Under the pieces are notes generated by a model, which worked only from the letters and a program-made list of their open reading frames with translations, did not search any database and had not been told where the DNA came from. From assembly GCA_902496185.1 (NCBI GenBank), contig CABUZX010000008.1:1-56906 (forward strand): a stretch of 56,906 bases of DNA. The letters run 5' to 3'. This DNA comes from an uncultured Subdoligranulum sp. (GTDB lineage: Bacteria > Bacillota > Clostridia > Christensenellales > CAG-314). The position numbers and the translations under genes are program-made. Shown here piece by piece: positions 8,198-17,574 of the stretch (its first letter is position 1; the number at the start of each line of letters is the position of its first letter).

Positions 8198-9145
8198 TCA
8201 CATATTTTGCATATGCCACAATCTTTCATGCAATCTTTTTACCAACGCTTCTTTGCTCTTTATTGGCAATAAAAATAAAACAACGTTGCACCTATCCCTA
8301 AGAGGATTTTTATTCTTTTCATCAAAATAAGCTTTCAATTCTCTTACATTAACCTTATGATAGGCTAAAGCCTCATCGGTCTCCGTATCGTAAAATTTAT
8401 CATAAATATCATTTTCGTAAACGCAAAGCATAGGTATATTGATAAATTTCAATTTGTCTTTTAAGGTCCCACTTTCAGCAAGTTTTTTCATCCAAAACTC
8501 TCTATTTGGGATGGAATTATTTTTAACATTTTTCCCAATTAAAACAAATTGCTCGTTTAAATAATCAGTTTTCAAATGTTCATTTAAATCTTTAACCAAT
8601 GCCCTTATTCCATCTTTTGCGTCCGTATATAATTTGCTCTCTCCCAGCCACAAAATCTCATCATGTGGTGAGATATGCACCGCATCAAACCCATGAGCCG
8701 GAACCCCTGCGGAATCCTTAAAGTAAACCTTTGAAATCAAAGGAGTTGTTTCTTTGAAATCTCTTAATAAAAAATGCAAGATTAATTCTCCAAACTCTCC
8801 CCTGTTTCTAAAAGGCATCTTGTCCAATTCTATTCTTGCTTGCTCTCGCTCCTTTTCATTAGTAGAGCAATACACTTTATACATTAAATTAAATTCTTTA
8901 ATCTTATAAATTGCTTTTGCCGCTTCTCTAAGTTTTCTATATGCTTTTGTTTGCTCTATTTTATTTCCTTCATAATCAGCATACGCATACTCAGGAATCA
9001 CACTCATAATTTCTTCGGTTAAAAGCTCTAATGGATATATTGGTTGAGCATCATCATCAATGTCGTTTTTTAGTAAAAACGACATTAAATCATCCTCTTC
9101 AACTTTAACCATTATGATATTATAAACATCAAATGTCTTACTCAT
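8198..9145 (-). CDS. hamA: Hachiman defence nuclease HamA (DUF1837)
   Basis: A 315-residue protein with the DUF1837 nuclease fold of HamA, the effector held inactive by HamB until damaged or phage DNA is sensed. Likely PD-(D/E)xK residues are E117/E120 in RGEFGELILHFLL, D154 in HGFDAVH, and E169 and K171 in WLGESKLY. The start at 9145 has GAAGGGGA upstream. A 71-base gap separates it from abiH on the same strand, with no clear promoter or terminator, so it is probably read from the long defence transcript. Confidence 0.9.
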   Translation of the reverse strand: MSKTFDVYNIIMVKVEEDDLMSFLLKNDIDDDAQPIYPLELLTEEIMSVIPEYAYADYEGNKIEQTKAYRKLREAAKAIYKIKEFNLMYKVYCSTNEKEREQARIELDKMPFRNRGEFGELILHFLLRDFKETTPLISKVYFKDSAGVPAHGFDAVHISPHDEILWLGESKLYTDAKDGIRALVKDLNEHLKTDYLNEQFVLIGKNVKNNSIPNREFWMKKLAESGTLKDKLKFINIPMLCVYENDIYDKFYDTETDEALAYHKVNVRELKAYFDEKNKNPLRDRCNVVLFLLPIKSKEALVKRLHERLWHMQNM

Positions 9146-9216
9146 ATTTCTATCCCCTTCTTAAGCTTTTTAATATTTCTTCATCGGCTTTTGCTACTCA
9201 ATAAATTTACCTTTCC

Positions 9217-10119
9217 CTATTGAATTGTATAAAGCTTTATTCCAATTAAATCTATCATTTTTTCGATATTAGTTTTAGTATCTTCATCAAATGGATTGAA
9301 CATCCATCTTGCTAAAGGAAAATTATCATTAAGATATTTAAAATAAGGCAAATCTATCGCACATGAGTGTCCTATTACGATAATTTCTTCTACACTTAAG
9401 TCTTTTAAAAAAGCATCTAGTTCTTTTATTTGAAGCGATTTGTAAAACGACTTCGTTTTCTCAATCAGTGAAATATACGCCGTATATGTGTAATAATCCA
9501 TCAATTCTTCTTCAAGCATACATTTAACATGCTCTTCAATATTAACCACGCGATAAGGACCTCGTCCCTTTTGTCTTACATCATAATAATATTTTTCAGC
9601 TTCATAATTCCCTTTAGGATATCCCAATATTAGGTTGTCTTTCCCAACCTCTCCGTGAATATGTAGTACCTTAGACGAGCAGATATTATAAAATTTTTCA
9701 AGGGTATGCGTATAATTACAAGTAACAAACAAATCATTTTGACTAAAATAACCAACGTACTTTGATACGGGAGAAACATAATCTATTTCGCGTTCTGCTC
9801 TATCCGCGAATACATATAATGCATCAAGCAATTTCCCATTTAAATCAACTTGTGTAATAATCGCATTTCTATCTCTTTCATAGTCAGAGGAATAATCTGG
9901 AGCGTAACCATCAAAAATTTCCTCTAACGAATTAAAATCTGGATGTGCCAAACAATTCTCGAAATCAGCCCATATATCAACTTCTTTGCTTTGATAAATA
10001 TCCCAGAAATAAGATATTTGCTCGTTCCTCTCAGCTATTTCCTTAAAGTGAGGATTATACGCAGTAGGCAGGTTATGTTCTCTATCAAATCCGTTTCCAA
10101 TTATAAATAACTTTTTCAT
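9217..10119 (-). CDS. abiH: AbiH-family abortive infection protein
   Basis: A 300-residue protein of the AbiH family, first known from lactococcal plasmids that block phage growth. The N-terminal FIIGNGFDREHNLPTAY (about 5-21) is the family's nucleotide-binding-like signature. CNYTHTLEKFY and HIHGEVGKDNLILGYPKG in the middle, and VIGHSCAIDLPYF near the C-terminus, are further family motifs. The biochemical activity of AbiH is not well established. The start overlaps the stop of the upstream methyltransferase (TAATG), so the two are translationally coupled. Confidence 0.9.
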   Translation of the reverse strand: MKKLFIIGNGFDREHNLPTAYNPHFKEIAERNEQISYFWDIYQSKEVDIWADFENCLAHPDFNSLEEIFDGYAPDYSSDYERDRNAIITQVDLNGKLLDALYVFADRAEREIDYVSPVSKYVGYFSQNDLFVTCNYTHTLEKFYNICSSKVLHIHGEVGKDNLILGYPKGNYEAEKYYYDVRQKGRGPYRVVNIEEHVKCMLEEELMDYYTYTAYISLIEKTKSFYKSLQIKELDAFLKDLSVEEIIVIGHSCAIDLPYFKYLNDNFPLARWMFNPFDEDTKTNIEKMIDLIGIKLYTIQ

Positions 10120-11057
10120 TATTCAAACGTACTTTTTATCCTTTCTGCGATTCTTCTTATAACTGGCACTACTACACTGTTGCCGCATTGCTTGTAGGCG
10201 CTATTAAGCGATATTCCTTTAAATATAAAATCTTTAGGGAAACCTTGTAATGCCAAGCACTCTAATGGAGTTATTTTCCTAATGCCATAATCATCTTTGA
10301 TAATTGGCACTCTATCCGGATATGTTCCCATATTTGCCGTTAGAGTTGGGCAAATAAAGTGTTTTCTTGGCGATACGCCGTGGTCGTTTATCTTGTATAA
10401 TGCACGCTTGTCCGTTACTGTTTTCACCATTTCATCATAGTAAAAAGAACTTGCATTATAGTAATAAATATCATCGTGTTTAACAGTTCTATCCAAAATA
10501 TCGTTTAGTTGAACTGTACGTTCAATCGGTTCCGGATAGTTAAATCTCGCACATTGGTCATAATCCAAAAACGCAACTATAAAAATACGTTTTCTTTGCT
10601 GTGGGACATTTCCGTATTCTTGCGAATCTAACACCTTATATTTAACGGCATAACCAAACTGCGCAAGCGTATTATAAATAACTAAAAACGTTTTTCCGTC
10701 ATCGTGTTCCATAAGATTTGCAACATTCTCAAGAAATACAATTGGTGGTCTTTTTATATCAATAATTCGACCGATTTCAAAGAATAAGTTTCCACGTGGG
10801 TCATCAAACCCTTTTTGCCTCCCCACAATAGAAAATGGCTGACAAGGAAATCCCGCTACAAGCACATCGAAATCTAGAATATCATGTGGATTTACTTGAC
10901 GTATATCTTTCTCAACTAGGTGCTCGTCACCAAAATTTACACGGTATGTAGTTGCTGCATCATGGTCAAATTCATTTGCCCACACGATATCAAAACCGGC
11001 TTGCTGAAAGCCAAGGTCAATACCACCTATTCCACTAAATAAACTACATACTTTCAT
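10119..11057 (-). CDS. C5-cytosine DNA methyltransferase (third of the island)
   Basis: A compact 312-residue m5C methyltransferase. Motif I FSGIGGIDLGF (about 7-17) binds S-adenosylmethionine. Motif IV GFPCQPFS carries the catalytic C72. Motif VI is ENVANLM (110-116). Motif VIII is PQQRKRIFIVAF, and the C-terminal motif X is QCGNSVVVPVI. It differs clearly from the two LlaJI-type enzymes upstream, which share an extra insert after motif I. It sits between the McrC-like subunit and abiH with tiny spacers. It may protect a second target site, or may be a solitary enzyme recruited to the operon. Confidence 0.9.
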   Translation of the reverse strand: MKVCSLFSGIGGIDLGFQQAGFDIVWANEFDHDAATTYRVNFGDEHLVEKDIRQVNPHDILDFDVLVAGFPCQPFSIVGRQKGFDDPRGNLFFEIGRIIDIKRPPIVFLENVANLMEHDDGKTFLVIYNTLAQFGYAVKYKVLDSQEYGNVPQQRKRIFIVAFLDYDQCARFNYPEPIERTVQLNDILDRTVKHDDIYYYNASSFYYDEMVKTVTDKRALYKINDHGVSPRKHFICPTLTANMGTYPDRVPIIKDDYGIRKITPLECLALQGFPKDFIFKGISLNSAYKQCGNSVVVPVIRRIAERIKSTFE

Positions 11058-11066
11058 CTTTCTTTC

Positions 11067-12188
11067 CTACTTTGACATTTGCTTGTCTACATTTTTAATT
11101 AATGCTAATAAATCTTTTTCGATATCTAACCAGTTTCTATTAAGGTCTAATGTTTTTGTAATTATAAAGGTTTTTATTGTGCCTGTATAATCTTGTATTT
11201 CCTGAATCTTTCCTCTATTATATTCATCCGTATAGACGGTTGGATACATTAATGCACCAAATTTACGCCCCTGATAATCACTATCCAAAATATAACCTCT
11301 AATTTGGTTAATGTGCGACGTCCTATAAGTTTTAGCGCCTTGCCCATAGTATTTATTTACCAACATATCTTTATAGTATTTAGCGTCAATAATAAATTGG
11401 TAATTTAAATCTCTATTTTCAACAACAATGTCTGTTCTTCTATCACCAATTTCAGTTTCTACATCAAAAAACTCGCCCCATCCGCTATCATCAGTAGCGG
11501 TATGCCAATTGATTTTTGGCGCATGAACTCTATAAACTTTTCTCTCAAGATTAATGGCATAAAAGTTTAATATGAATTGTTCATAAACTTTTTCCATTTG
11601 CCCATCTCGGAAGAAATCCTTGAACACATTATTTCCGTCATCATCGTTTACTATAGTGTTATCGTACAACATTATAGCAACATGAATAAGCATCTTGTAG
11701 GTAACATTGTTTCGGTTAAAAACAAGTTTTTGACGATTTTCTTTTGTCGGCGCTTTTTCTTCAATACCTACAAAAAACATTCGTTGTTTCTTTAGACTTG
11801 CTTTCGTGATTGAACTAATATTAGGATTTTTTATTAAACTTTCAATAGTAAATTTTAATATTTGATTGAAAATATCATTAGTTGAATACTCATCATAGTT
11901 ACAATCCAATTTCTTTCGTTGCATAGAAAACTTTGTAACACTTTCTTGCACATTTATTTTACCACGTAACGTCGAGAGTTCCTCTTCTTGTCCAACATAC
12001 GAACGATGGAACCCCGAACGAATAAGTTTACCAATACCATATGTAAAAATTCTACCAAGTAAATTGTAGGCATCATCAAAGTCATCCTCGCCTACCTTTA
12101 TATCGTCTTTAATCGCGAGAACGTTCCATGCATAACAAAGCATGTAGAATATATTTTTAATTGGTATTGGAGATTTATATGTACTCAT
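11067..12188 (-). CDS. McrC-like / LlaJI R2 restriction subunit
   Basis: A 373-residue McrC-family nuclease subunit. The N-terminus IPIKNIFYMLCYAWNVL is typical of the family. A PD-(D/E)xK active site is visible as D253 (TDIVV) and D268/K270 (FIIDAKYY). It works with the McrB-like GTPase, whose gene ends two bases upstream, to translocate and cut DNA. In LlaJI-type systems this pair is the restriction enzyme of a type II-like system with two methyltransferases rather than a methyl-dependent type IV enzyme, and the adjacent methyltransferases support that reading. Confidence 0.85.
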   Translation of the reverse strand: MSTYKSPIPIKNIFYMLCYAWNVLAIKDDIKVGEDDFDDAYNLLGRIFTYGIGKLIRSGFHRSYVGQEEELSTLRGKINVQESVTKFSMQRKKLDCNYDEYSTNDIFNQILKFTIESLIKNPNISSITKASLKKQRMFFVGIEEKAPTKENRQKLVFNRNNVTYKMLIHVAIMLYDNTIVNDDDGNNVFKDFFRDGQMEKVYEQFILNFYAINLERKVYRVHAPKINWHTATDDSGWGEFFDVETEIGDRRTDIVVENRDLNYQFIIDAKYYKDMLVNKYYGQGAKTYRTSHINQIRGYILDSDYQGRKFGALMYPTVYTDEYNRGKIQEIQDYTGTIKTFIITKTLDLNRNWLDIEKDLLALIKNVDKQMSK

Positions 12189-12189
12189 C

Positions 12190-14346
12190 TTAATCCTTCA
12201 ATAATTCTTTTTTACAGTCATCAGCTTTTGCTTTATCATCCCACCAATATTCATCCAATAAAGGACATATTTCATATTGGATTATCGATTTATACCAGTC
12301 TTTTTCAGCTTGTCCCTCAACTGGTTCAACACAAAAATAACTGTGTCCTATACAAAAACCTTTGCCTAACCCCGAATTGTTTTCATCAGCAATTTTAGTG
12401 TTTAATTCAGTTAATCTATTAACAACCTTTTCTACAATTAAACCATCGTGAATATACGTTCTTAAGTGTTCCTTAAATGCAGGTTTAGCAAATGCAGGCT
12501 CAACATCAAAGAAACTGAAACGTCTTCTTAAAGCATAGTCCATCATAGCCAAACTTCTATCGGCTGTATTCATCATGCCAAGTAAATAAACGTTTTCAGG
12601 AACCGAGAACTCTTCGTCTCTATATGCCAACTTAATCTTCTCGCCACGCTTATCTCCTTCAATAAGCATCATGAGTTCACCGAAAATTTTACTCAAATTG
12701 CCACGATTGATTTCATCTATAATAAAGAAGAAATCCTTGTCCGGTTCTTCCTCGGCTTTTTTACAAAACTTATAGAAAACGCCTTCTTTTAATTCAAAAC
12801 CATTATCATTAGGTTTATATCCCATAATGAAATCTTCGTAAGAATAGTTTTGATGGAATTGAATCATCTCAACTTGCGCCTTATTAGTACATCCAATAAT
12901 CGAATAAGCTAATTTTTTAGCAAGATACGTTTTACCTACACCAGGAGCACCTTGTAAAAGAACGTTTTTCTTATATTTTAATAGATGATATAACGAATCA
13001 TACTCTTCTCCGGTCATAAAGATATCTTTTAAGAAATCTTCTTTTGTATATTCATTTATATCTTCTTGCTCTTCTTCAATATCATCATCGATATCAACTA
13101 CACCTTTTTCAAGAAGTTCTAAAATCAAAGACTTGTATGCATTCAAAGAGAACACACTACGAGCCGAACATAAAGAATTTTTGAATACTTTTGGCAACTC
13201 GCTATAACCAAATGATTTAAGCCATTCAACTTTACGATTATTTACATAATCCGCATCTTGGTCACCGTTTGTATCATCAAAATAGTAATCCGATACAATT
13301 TTACCGATGTGAGCACGGCTACCATCACCATAAACAAGATAATCACCTATTGACATTGTTTTAATAAACGTCCAAATTTGACTAACATCTTGAACTCTTC
13401 CATTCTTTGTTTTGTCAGGAAAGCATTCTTCATGCAAATCACTCAAAGAATCTTTGGTTTCAATAGATGTTAAATCCCCCATCTTACCCCATCCAATACA
13501 AACATGTGGATTTTCAGGGCTCAATGCATTATTTTTTAATTTAATATGCATTCCATAAACATTTCTATTTAAGATATCATATTTTTCATCCACATCATCA
13601 CTTACCTGAGTCTCCCAAATGATATCTGGCGACAATGTTCTACCTAGTTTTATCGCCTTTACCAATTCTTCAGCCGTATACTTAGACTCGGAAACAAGTT
13701 CTTCAACTGTAACATTGGAATTTCTAATTACGTTATTGTACTTTACGCCAAAAACAACAGCTGCTGTTCTTTCAACTTTTCCTTTGTTTTTAGCTGTATC
13801 CATAAAACTATTAAATGTGCTTATCAAATCTTCTTTAGTCATTTTAACTTTCATAATCTCATTCCTCCAATTATCGGATATCTTAATTCTTATATAGTAA
13901 ACCGTATCATTTTTTCTTATTTCAAAGTTTGTTATTTTCGTAAACAACAAGCCCTTAAACGCAATTATCGTATCGTCTCTATTATTAAATGTATAATAGC
14001 CTCTTTCGCCTGTTGTAAAGAATTTATCTATCTCTATATTTTCATGCCTAACAAGAAAATAACTTCGTGCTTTTTTATAATCCGATAAATCTCCCTTAAA
14101 TAAATGAATATAGGAATCTAAAATTACGTCCAATTGTTTAATTGCTTCGTGCACACTATCAATCTCTATATACATCTTTTCACAGCCCGTCATGAACTGT
14201 TTTACCCTCATTTTACTTTGGTCATCATCTCCAGCATAATAGCTACACGTACACGAATCTTTACCGCCTCTATACTGACAATTCACCACAGCATCGCTTC
14301 TTGGAATATCTGCAACGAGTATATTATCTTCAGTAATTTTAATCAT
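12190..14346 (-). CDS. McrB-like AAA+ GTPase / LlaJI R1 restriction subunit
   Basis: A 718-residue protein. The N-terminal 200 residues are unassigned. About 262-380 looks like an EVE/PUA-type DNA-recognition domain (CIGWGKMGDL, GDYLVYG, HIGKIVSDYYF). The C-terminal AAA+ domain has Walker A GAPGVGKT (466-473), Walker B FFFIIDEINRG (540-550) and the McrB-type MNTADRS sensor (592-598), followed by RRRFSFF. It hydrolyses nucleotide to drive translocation with the McrC-like subunit. The start overlaps the upstream methyltransferase stop by four bases (ATGA), with GAGGTG before it. Confidence 0.85.
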   Translation of the reverse strand: MIKITEDNILVADIPRSDAVVNCQYRGGKDSCTCSYYAGDDDQSKMRVKQFMTGCEKMYIEIDSVHEAIKQLDVILDSYIHLFKGDLSDYKKARSYFLVRHENIEIDKFFTTGERGYYTFNNRDDTIIAFKGLLFTKITNFEIRKNDTVYYIRIKISDNWRNEIMKVKMTKEDLISTFNSFMDTAKNKGKVERTAAVVFGVKYNNVIRNSNVTVEELVSESKYTAEELVKAIKLGRTLSPDIIWETQVSDDVDEKYDILNRNVYGMHIKLKNNALSPENPHVCIGWGKMGDLTSIETKDSLSDLHEECFPDKTKNGRVQDVSQIWTFIKTMSIGDYLVYGDGSRAHIGKIVSDYYFDDTNGDQDADYVNNRKVEWLKSFGYSELPKVFKNSLCSARSVFSLNAYKSLILELLEKGVVDIDDDIEEEQEDINEYTKEDFLKDIFMTGEEYDSLYHLLKYKKNVLLQGAPGVGKTYLAKKLAYSIIGCTNKAQVEMIQFHQNYSYEDFIMGYKPNDNGFELKEGVFYKFCKKAEEEPDKDFFFIIDEINRGNLSKIFGELMMLIEGDKRGEKIKLAYRDEEFSVPENVYLLGMMNTADRSLAMMDYALRRRFSFFDVEPAFAKPAFKEHLRTYIHDGLIVEKVVNRLTELNTKIADENNSGLGKGFCIGHSYFCVEPVEGQAEKDWYKSIIQYEICPLLDEYWWDDKAKADDCKKELLKD

Positions 14347-15461
14347 GCTAACACCTCAAAAACTTTCGTTTTATATATTTCCCTTACTACTGCCATCATT
14401 ACATCAACAACAATAGAGTTTCCTGCTTGCTTATACATTTGAGCTCTCGATACGACTTGTTTAAAATCATCCGTAAAGCCCATTAAACGTAAAGCCTCTC
14501 TTTCCGATAACATTCTAATTTTGCCATCTACCGTGTAGTAATTGTCTACACCAGCTCTATGTCTATTGCCCATTGTTTTAAGTAGTGTTCTTGCTATCGG
14601 CAAATCGATTTTTACTGGCGTTGAAAAAGTTTTTGTGCCAGAACACATTACATACGCTCTAAGTTTAGGAGTCAAGAAATATTTCGGGTCAACAATTCCT
14701 TTCACTTTCCTCGCATCAATTTTACCTTCAATAGATTTAAAGCATCCTTCCGCACAACTTTCTACTAAAAAATCTTGAGCAACATAATGCAAATCCTTCG
14801 TTTGTGGAGGAAACATTAATTCCTCGTGTTTTATATCTTTTCTAATCCCAACAACAAATAATCTTCTACGGGTTTGTGGAATTCCATAATCACTAGCATT
14901 GAGCACATCAAATTTAATGTCGTAATTTAACTTATCAAAAACACTCTTTACTACTTTCCACGTATTGCCTTTATCGTGGTTAAGCATATTACGAACGTTT
15001 TCATAAATAAATACTTTAGGTTGAATTTCATCAACTAAACGACCAAACTCGTAGAATAGTGTACCACGTGTATCATCAAGACCTGCTTCAAATCCCACAG
15101 ATGAAAAGCTTTGACAAGGGCTACCACCAACAAATAAGTCAACTTGCCCTCTAAAATCTCTACCATCCAATAAGCATACGTCTTGGAAAAACATATTATC
15201 TTTTATTGGATAGTTTGCAACGTAAGATTCTTGCATATAGTTTTTAGATTTGGTTTTTTGAGCATAAAGTTTTTCTACGTATTCTTTCTTCTCTTGTGGA
15301 GAACTTAACGCATCAACAACAACTTTTTCTTTTTCGTAATCGATTTCAACTTCGCGCTCTCCATTATCACAAGCAAATACTACTTCATGCTCTATATTCA
15401 TTCTTTTTAGTGCAAATTCGATTGCTCCAATTCCACTAAACACTGTTGCTACTTTTAACAT
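14343..15461 (-). CDS. C5-cytosine methyltransferase, LlaJI M2-type
   Basis: A 372-residue m5C methyltransferase. Motif I is ATVFSGIGAIEFAL; motif IV GGSPCQSFS carries the catalytic C116; ENVRNML is motif VI; PQTRRRLFVVG is motif VIII; QAGNSIVVDVM is motif X. A roughly 40-residue charged insert follows motif I, as in its upstream paralogue. In LlaJI-like systems two such enzymes methylate the two strands of an asymmetric site. It overlaps the upstream gene by 7 bases and the downstream gene by 4. Confidence 0.9.
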   Translation of the reverse strand: MLKVATVFSGIGAIEFALKRMNIEHEVVFACDNGEREVEIDYEKEKVVVDALSSPQEKKEYVEKLYAQKTKSKNYMQESYVANYPIKDNMFFQDVCLLDGRDFRGQVDLFVGGSPCQSFSSVGFEAGLDDTRGTLFYEFGRLVDEIQPKVFIYENVRNMLNHDKGNTWKVVKSVFDKLNYDIKFDVLNASDYGIPQTRRRLFVVGIRKDIKHEELMFPPQTKDLHYVAQDFLVESCAEGCFKSIEGKIDARKVKGIVDPKYFLTPKLRAYVMCSGTKTFSTPVKIDLPIARTLLKTMGNRHRAGVDNYYTVDGKIRMLSEREALRLMGFTDDFKQVVSRAQMYKQAGNSIVVDVMMAVVREIYKTKVFEVLA

Positions 15462-16549
15462 TTTAATATCCCTTTATTTCTCATCTCGTTAATAATTGCT
15501 TCCAATACATTTACAACAATAGCATTTCCTGCTTGCCTCCATGCCATCGTATCGTGAACAACAATTTTATAATCGTCATCAAAACCCATTAATCTAAAGC
15601 ATTCTCTTGGGGTAAGCTGCCTTGTCACGCCTTTTTCGCCCTTATATTCCCCTACATATGCTCTTTCCAAAATTTCAGGCGTATGTCTATTTGAATCTAA
15701 CGGCTCAAATCTAAAATCTCCATTCCAGTTAAATTGTTGATTTGCCTTTTGACACATCATGATTTCGCCATTAACTTTAGCTCTATTGAAATAAAATGGA
15801 TTTGTTACAAATTCAAAACCTTTACGTCCTAAATAGTATTTTACAGGAATAACATCTTCTAAGTAATCAGCTATCGTTGTATTAAGGTCTACTTCAGTAG
15901 GTGTATCCATTTTGTTTTCAATTTTAGAACCAACAACAAATATTCTTCTTCTATCTTGAGGAATACCATAATTTTTCGCATCCAACCTAAAAAGTTTAAT
16001 GTTGTAATTTAATGATTGAAAAACATTATTTATTGTCTCCCACGTTTTCCCTTTATCATGGTTGAGCATTCCTAATACATTTTCATAAATAAAAGCCTTG
16101 GGCTGACATTCTTTGACTATTCTTGCGTATTCGTAGAACAATGTGCCTCGTGTATCTTCTAACCCACCACGTTTACCAATGACTGAGAAACTTTGACAAG
16201 GACTTCCACCCACTAACAAATCAATTTTCTCATCTTTATACATTGTACCATCTAAGAATCTAACATCTTGATAGTAATGCCCTTCAGGAACATCAAAATT
16301 AGCAAGATATTGCTTTTGCATAAAGTTCTCTTTCTTGCTTTCTTTTAAATATAATTCTTCAATATACTTGTTTTTTTCTAGAAGAGACATACCTTTAGTT
16401 TGTTCTCTTATTTCTTCAGCGGTAGACTTAATTTCTCTTTCTCCATTGTCAGCCGCAAAAACTATTTTATATTCAATCTTTTGTTTAATAAATGCTTCTT
16501 CTATTGCACCCACACCACTAAACAAAGTCGCTAACTTTATCATAATCAA
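15455..16549 (-). CDS. C5-cytosine methyltransferase, LlaJI M1-type
   Basis: A 364-residue paralogue of the next gene, with motif I LATLFSGVGAIEEAF, catalytic C118 in GGSPCQSFS, ENVLGML, PQDRRRIFVVG and QAGNAIVVNVL. The frame opens at TTG 16549, six bases after a GAGG. The ATG two codons later (16543) is 12-13 bases from the same GAGG, so either may be used. It is the first gene of the chain M1-M2-R1-R2-M3-abiH-hamA-hamB, and its expression before the restriction genes is what such systems need. Confidence 0.9.
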   Translation of the reverse strand: MIMIKLATLFSGVGAIEEAFIKQKIEYKIVFAADNGEREIKSTAEEIREQTKGMSLLEKNKYIEELYLKESKKENFMQKQYLANFDVPEGHYYQDVRFLDGTMYKDEKIDLLVGGSPCQSFSVIGKRGGLEDTRGTLFYEYARIVKECQPKAFIYENVLGMLNHDKGKTWETINNVFQSLNYNIKLFRLDAKNYGIPQDRRRIFVVGSKIENKMDTPTEVDLNTTIADYLEDVIPVKYYLGRKGFEFVTNPFYFNRAKVNGEIMMCQKANQQFNWNGDFRFEPLDSNRHTPEILERAYVGEYKGEKGVTRQLTPRECFRLMGFDDDYKIVVHDTMAWRQAGNAIVVNVLEAIINEMRNKGILKC

Positions 16550-16570
16550 ATTTATCCTCGTAACTCATTT

Positions 16571-16593
16571 GCTAAAATCAACAAGATTTTAGC
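16571..16593. promoter_or_regulatory. perfect inverted repeat in the leader of the restriction operon
   Basis: GCTAAAATC (16571-16579) and GATTTTAGC (16585-16593) form a 9-bp perfect stem with a 5-base loop, about 22 bases upstream of the first methyltransferase gene. There is no T-run, so it is more likely an operator or mRNA control hairpin than a terminator. No convincing -35/-10 pair was found in the 83-base gap, so the operon may also be read from the abiE promoter. Confidence 0.4.
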
Positions 16594-16632
16594 ACAATAA
16601 ATGTGACAATTTCCGTCATATTTTACAAATTT

Positions 16633-17574
16633 CTAATTATTATTTTCTCTTACACGCCATAGTGCGGCGGGGTGATTTTTTATATTCACTACGATTTCTT
16701 CGTTGTCGAATAATAATTCAGGCGCATAAGTTTTCTCTTTTAATTTACTTAAAAACTCTTTCTCTCCGTCCGTTAAAACAAGTAAATCCTTTACGTAAGT
16801 TAGAACTTTTTCTTTTGCCTTTTCAATGTCAAACTTATCGTTTTTAGATATAACAGGTTTTAATTGAGTTTTGTACTTTCTATAATCTAATCTTTCAACG
16901 TTTTTATAGTCTAACTCTTGAATATCATAGTCTCCACCGATAGCGTTATAAAACACAAGACATTTTCTTAAAAGTTCAGTATCGGTTATAACGTTATTTT
17001 CTATCATAGCGTTAACGTCGTATAAATCTCTTGGCGTGGCACGTGATAAAAGCGCATTGATTTTACTAGCGTAGAGTTCAGTAGTATTTAAGGTTAAAAC
17101 TTCAAAATCTTCTACTATGCCCTTCGTTAAAATTTTCTTCTTTTCAAGAGGTAAAACGTGGCATCTATCCAAGAAGTTAATTTCAACCTTTATATTGTCA
17201 CGATTACCTGCGTTGTTAATGTAATTAAACAAGAACGACGTTAAAGCGAAATGGTCACGAGAATCAGCAAGCGAATAGCCTTCTTGCCACATATAGTCGG
17301 TTAAGCGCTTTTTGAACTTCTCTTTAATTTCAGGCAATTCTTCCCTATCGACGTTTACTGTAAAATCCAAATCAATATCAATAGAAAGGCGTGGAAGCTC
17401 TACCGCAGTCAAGTTTATTGCCGTCCCACCTTTAAGAGCAAGTTTATCCTTAAAGACAACGTCGCTATTTAAGAATTTTAATATTTCAGAAAGACGTAAG
17501 ACCTTTTCCAAAGTATCTTTTATGAAGTTAGATTCTTGGGCAAGTCTCATCAAGTATTGTCTTGAAAATTCCAT
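16633..17574 (-). CDS. abiEii: AbiEii-type nucleotidyltransferase toxin
   Basis: A 313-residue toxin of the AbiE type IV toxin-antitoxin family (DUF1814). The nucleotidyltransferase motif is LKGGTAINL followed by RLSIDIDLDF (about residues 46-71), and the KINALLSRATPRDLYDV motif (about 170-186) completes the family signature. Such toxins transfer nucleotides to RNA targets and cause abortive infection unless balanced by AbiEi. The start overlaps the antitoxin stop (TAATG), with GGAGGA inside the end of abiEi, so the two proteins are coupled. Confidence 0.92.
   Translation of the reverse strand: MEFSRQYLMRLAQESNFIKDTLEKVLRLSEILKFLNSDVVFKDKLALKGGTAINLTAVELPRLSIDIDLDFTVNVDREELPEIKEKFKKRLTDYMWQEGYSLADSRDHFALTSFLFNYINNAGNRDNIKVEINFLDRCHVLPLEKKKILTKGIVEDFEVLTLNTTELYASKINALLSRATPRDLYDVNAMIENNVITDTELLRKCLVFYNAIGGDYDIQELDYKNVERLDYRKYKTQLKPVISKNDKFDIEKAKEKVLTYVKDLLVLTDGEKEFLSKLKEKTYAPELLFDNEEIVVNIKNHPAALWRVRENNN

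Noticed and set aside
10119..14346. Stand-alone type IV McrBC plus an orphan methyltransferase
   Set aside because: The overlapping pair of LlaJI-type methyltransferases directly upstream makes a modification-protected restriction system more likely than methyl-dependent restriction.
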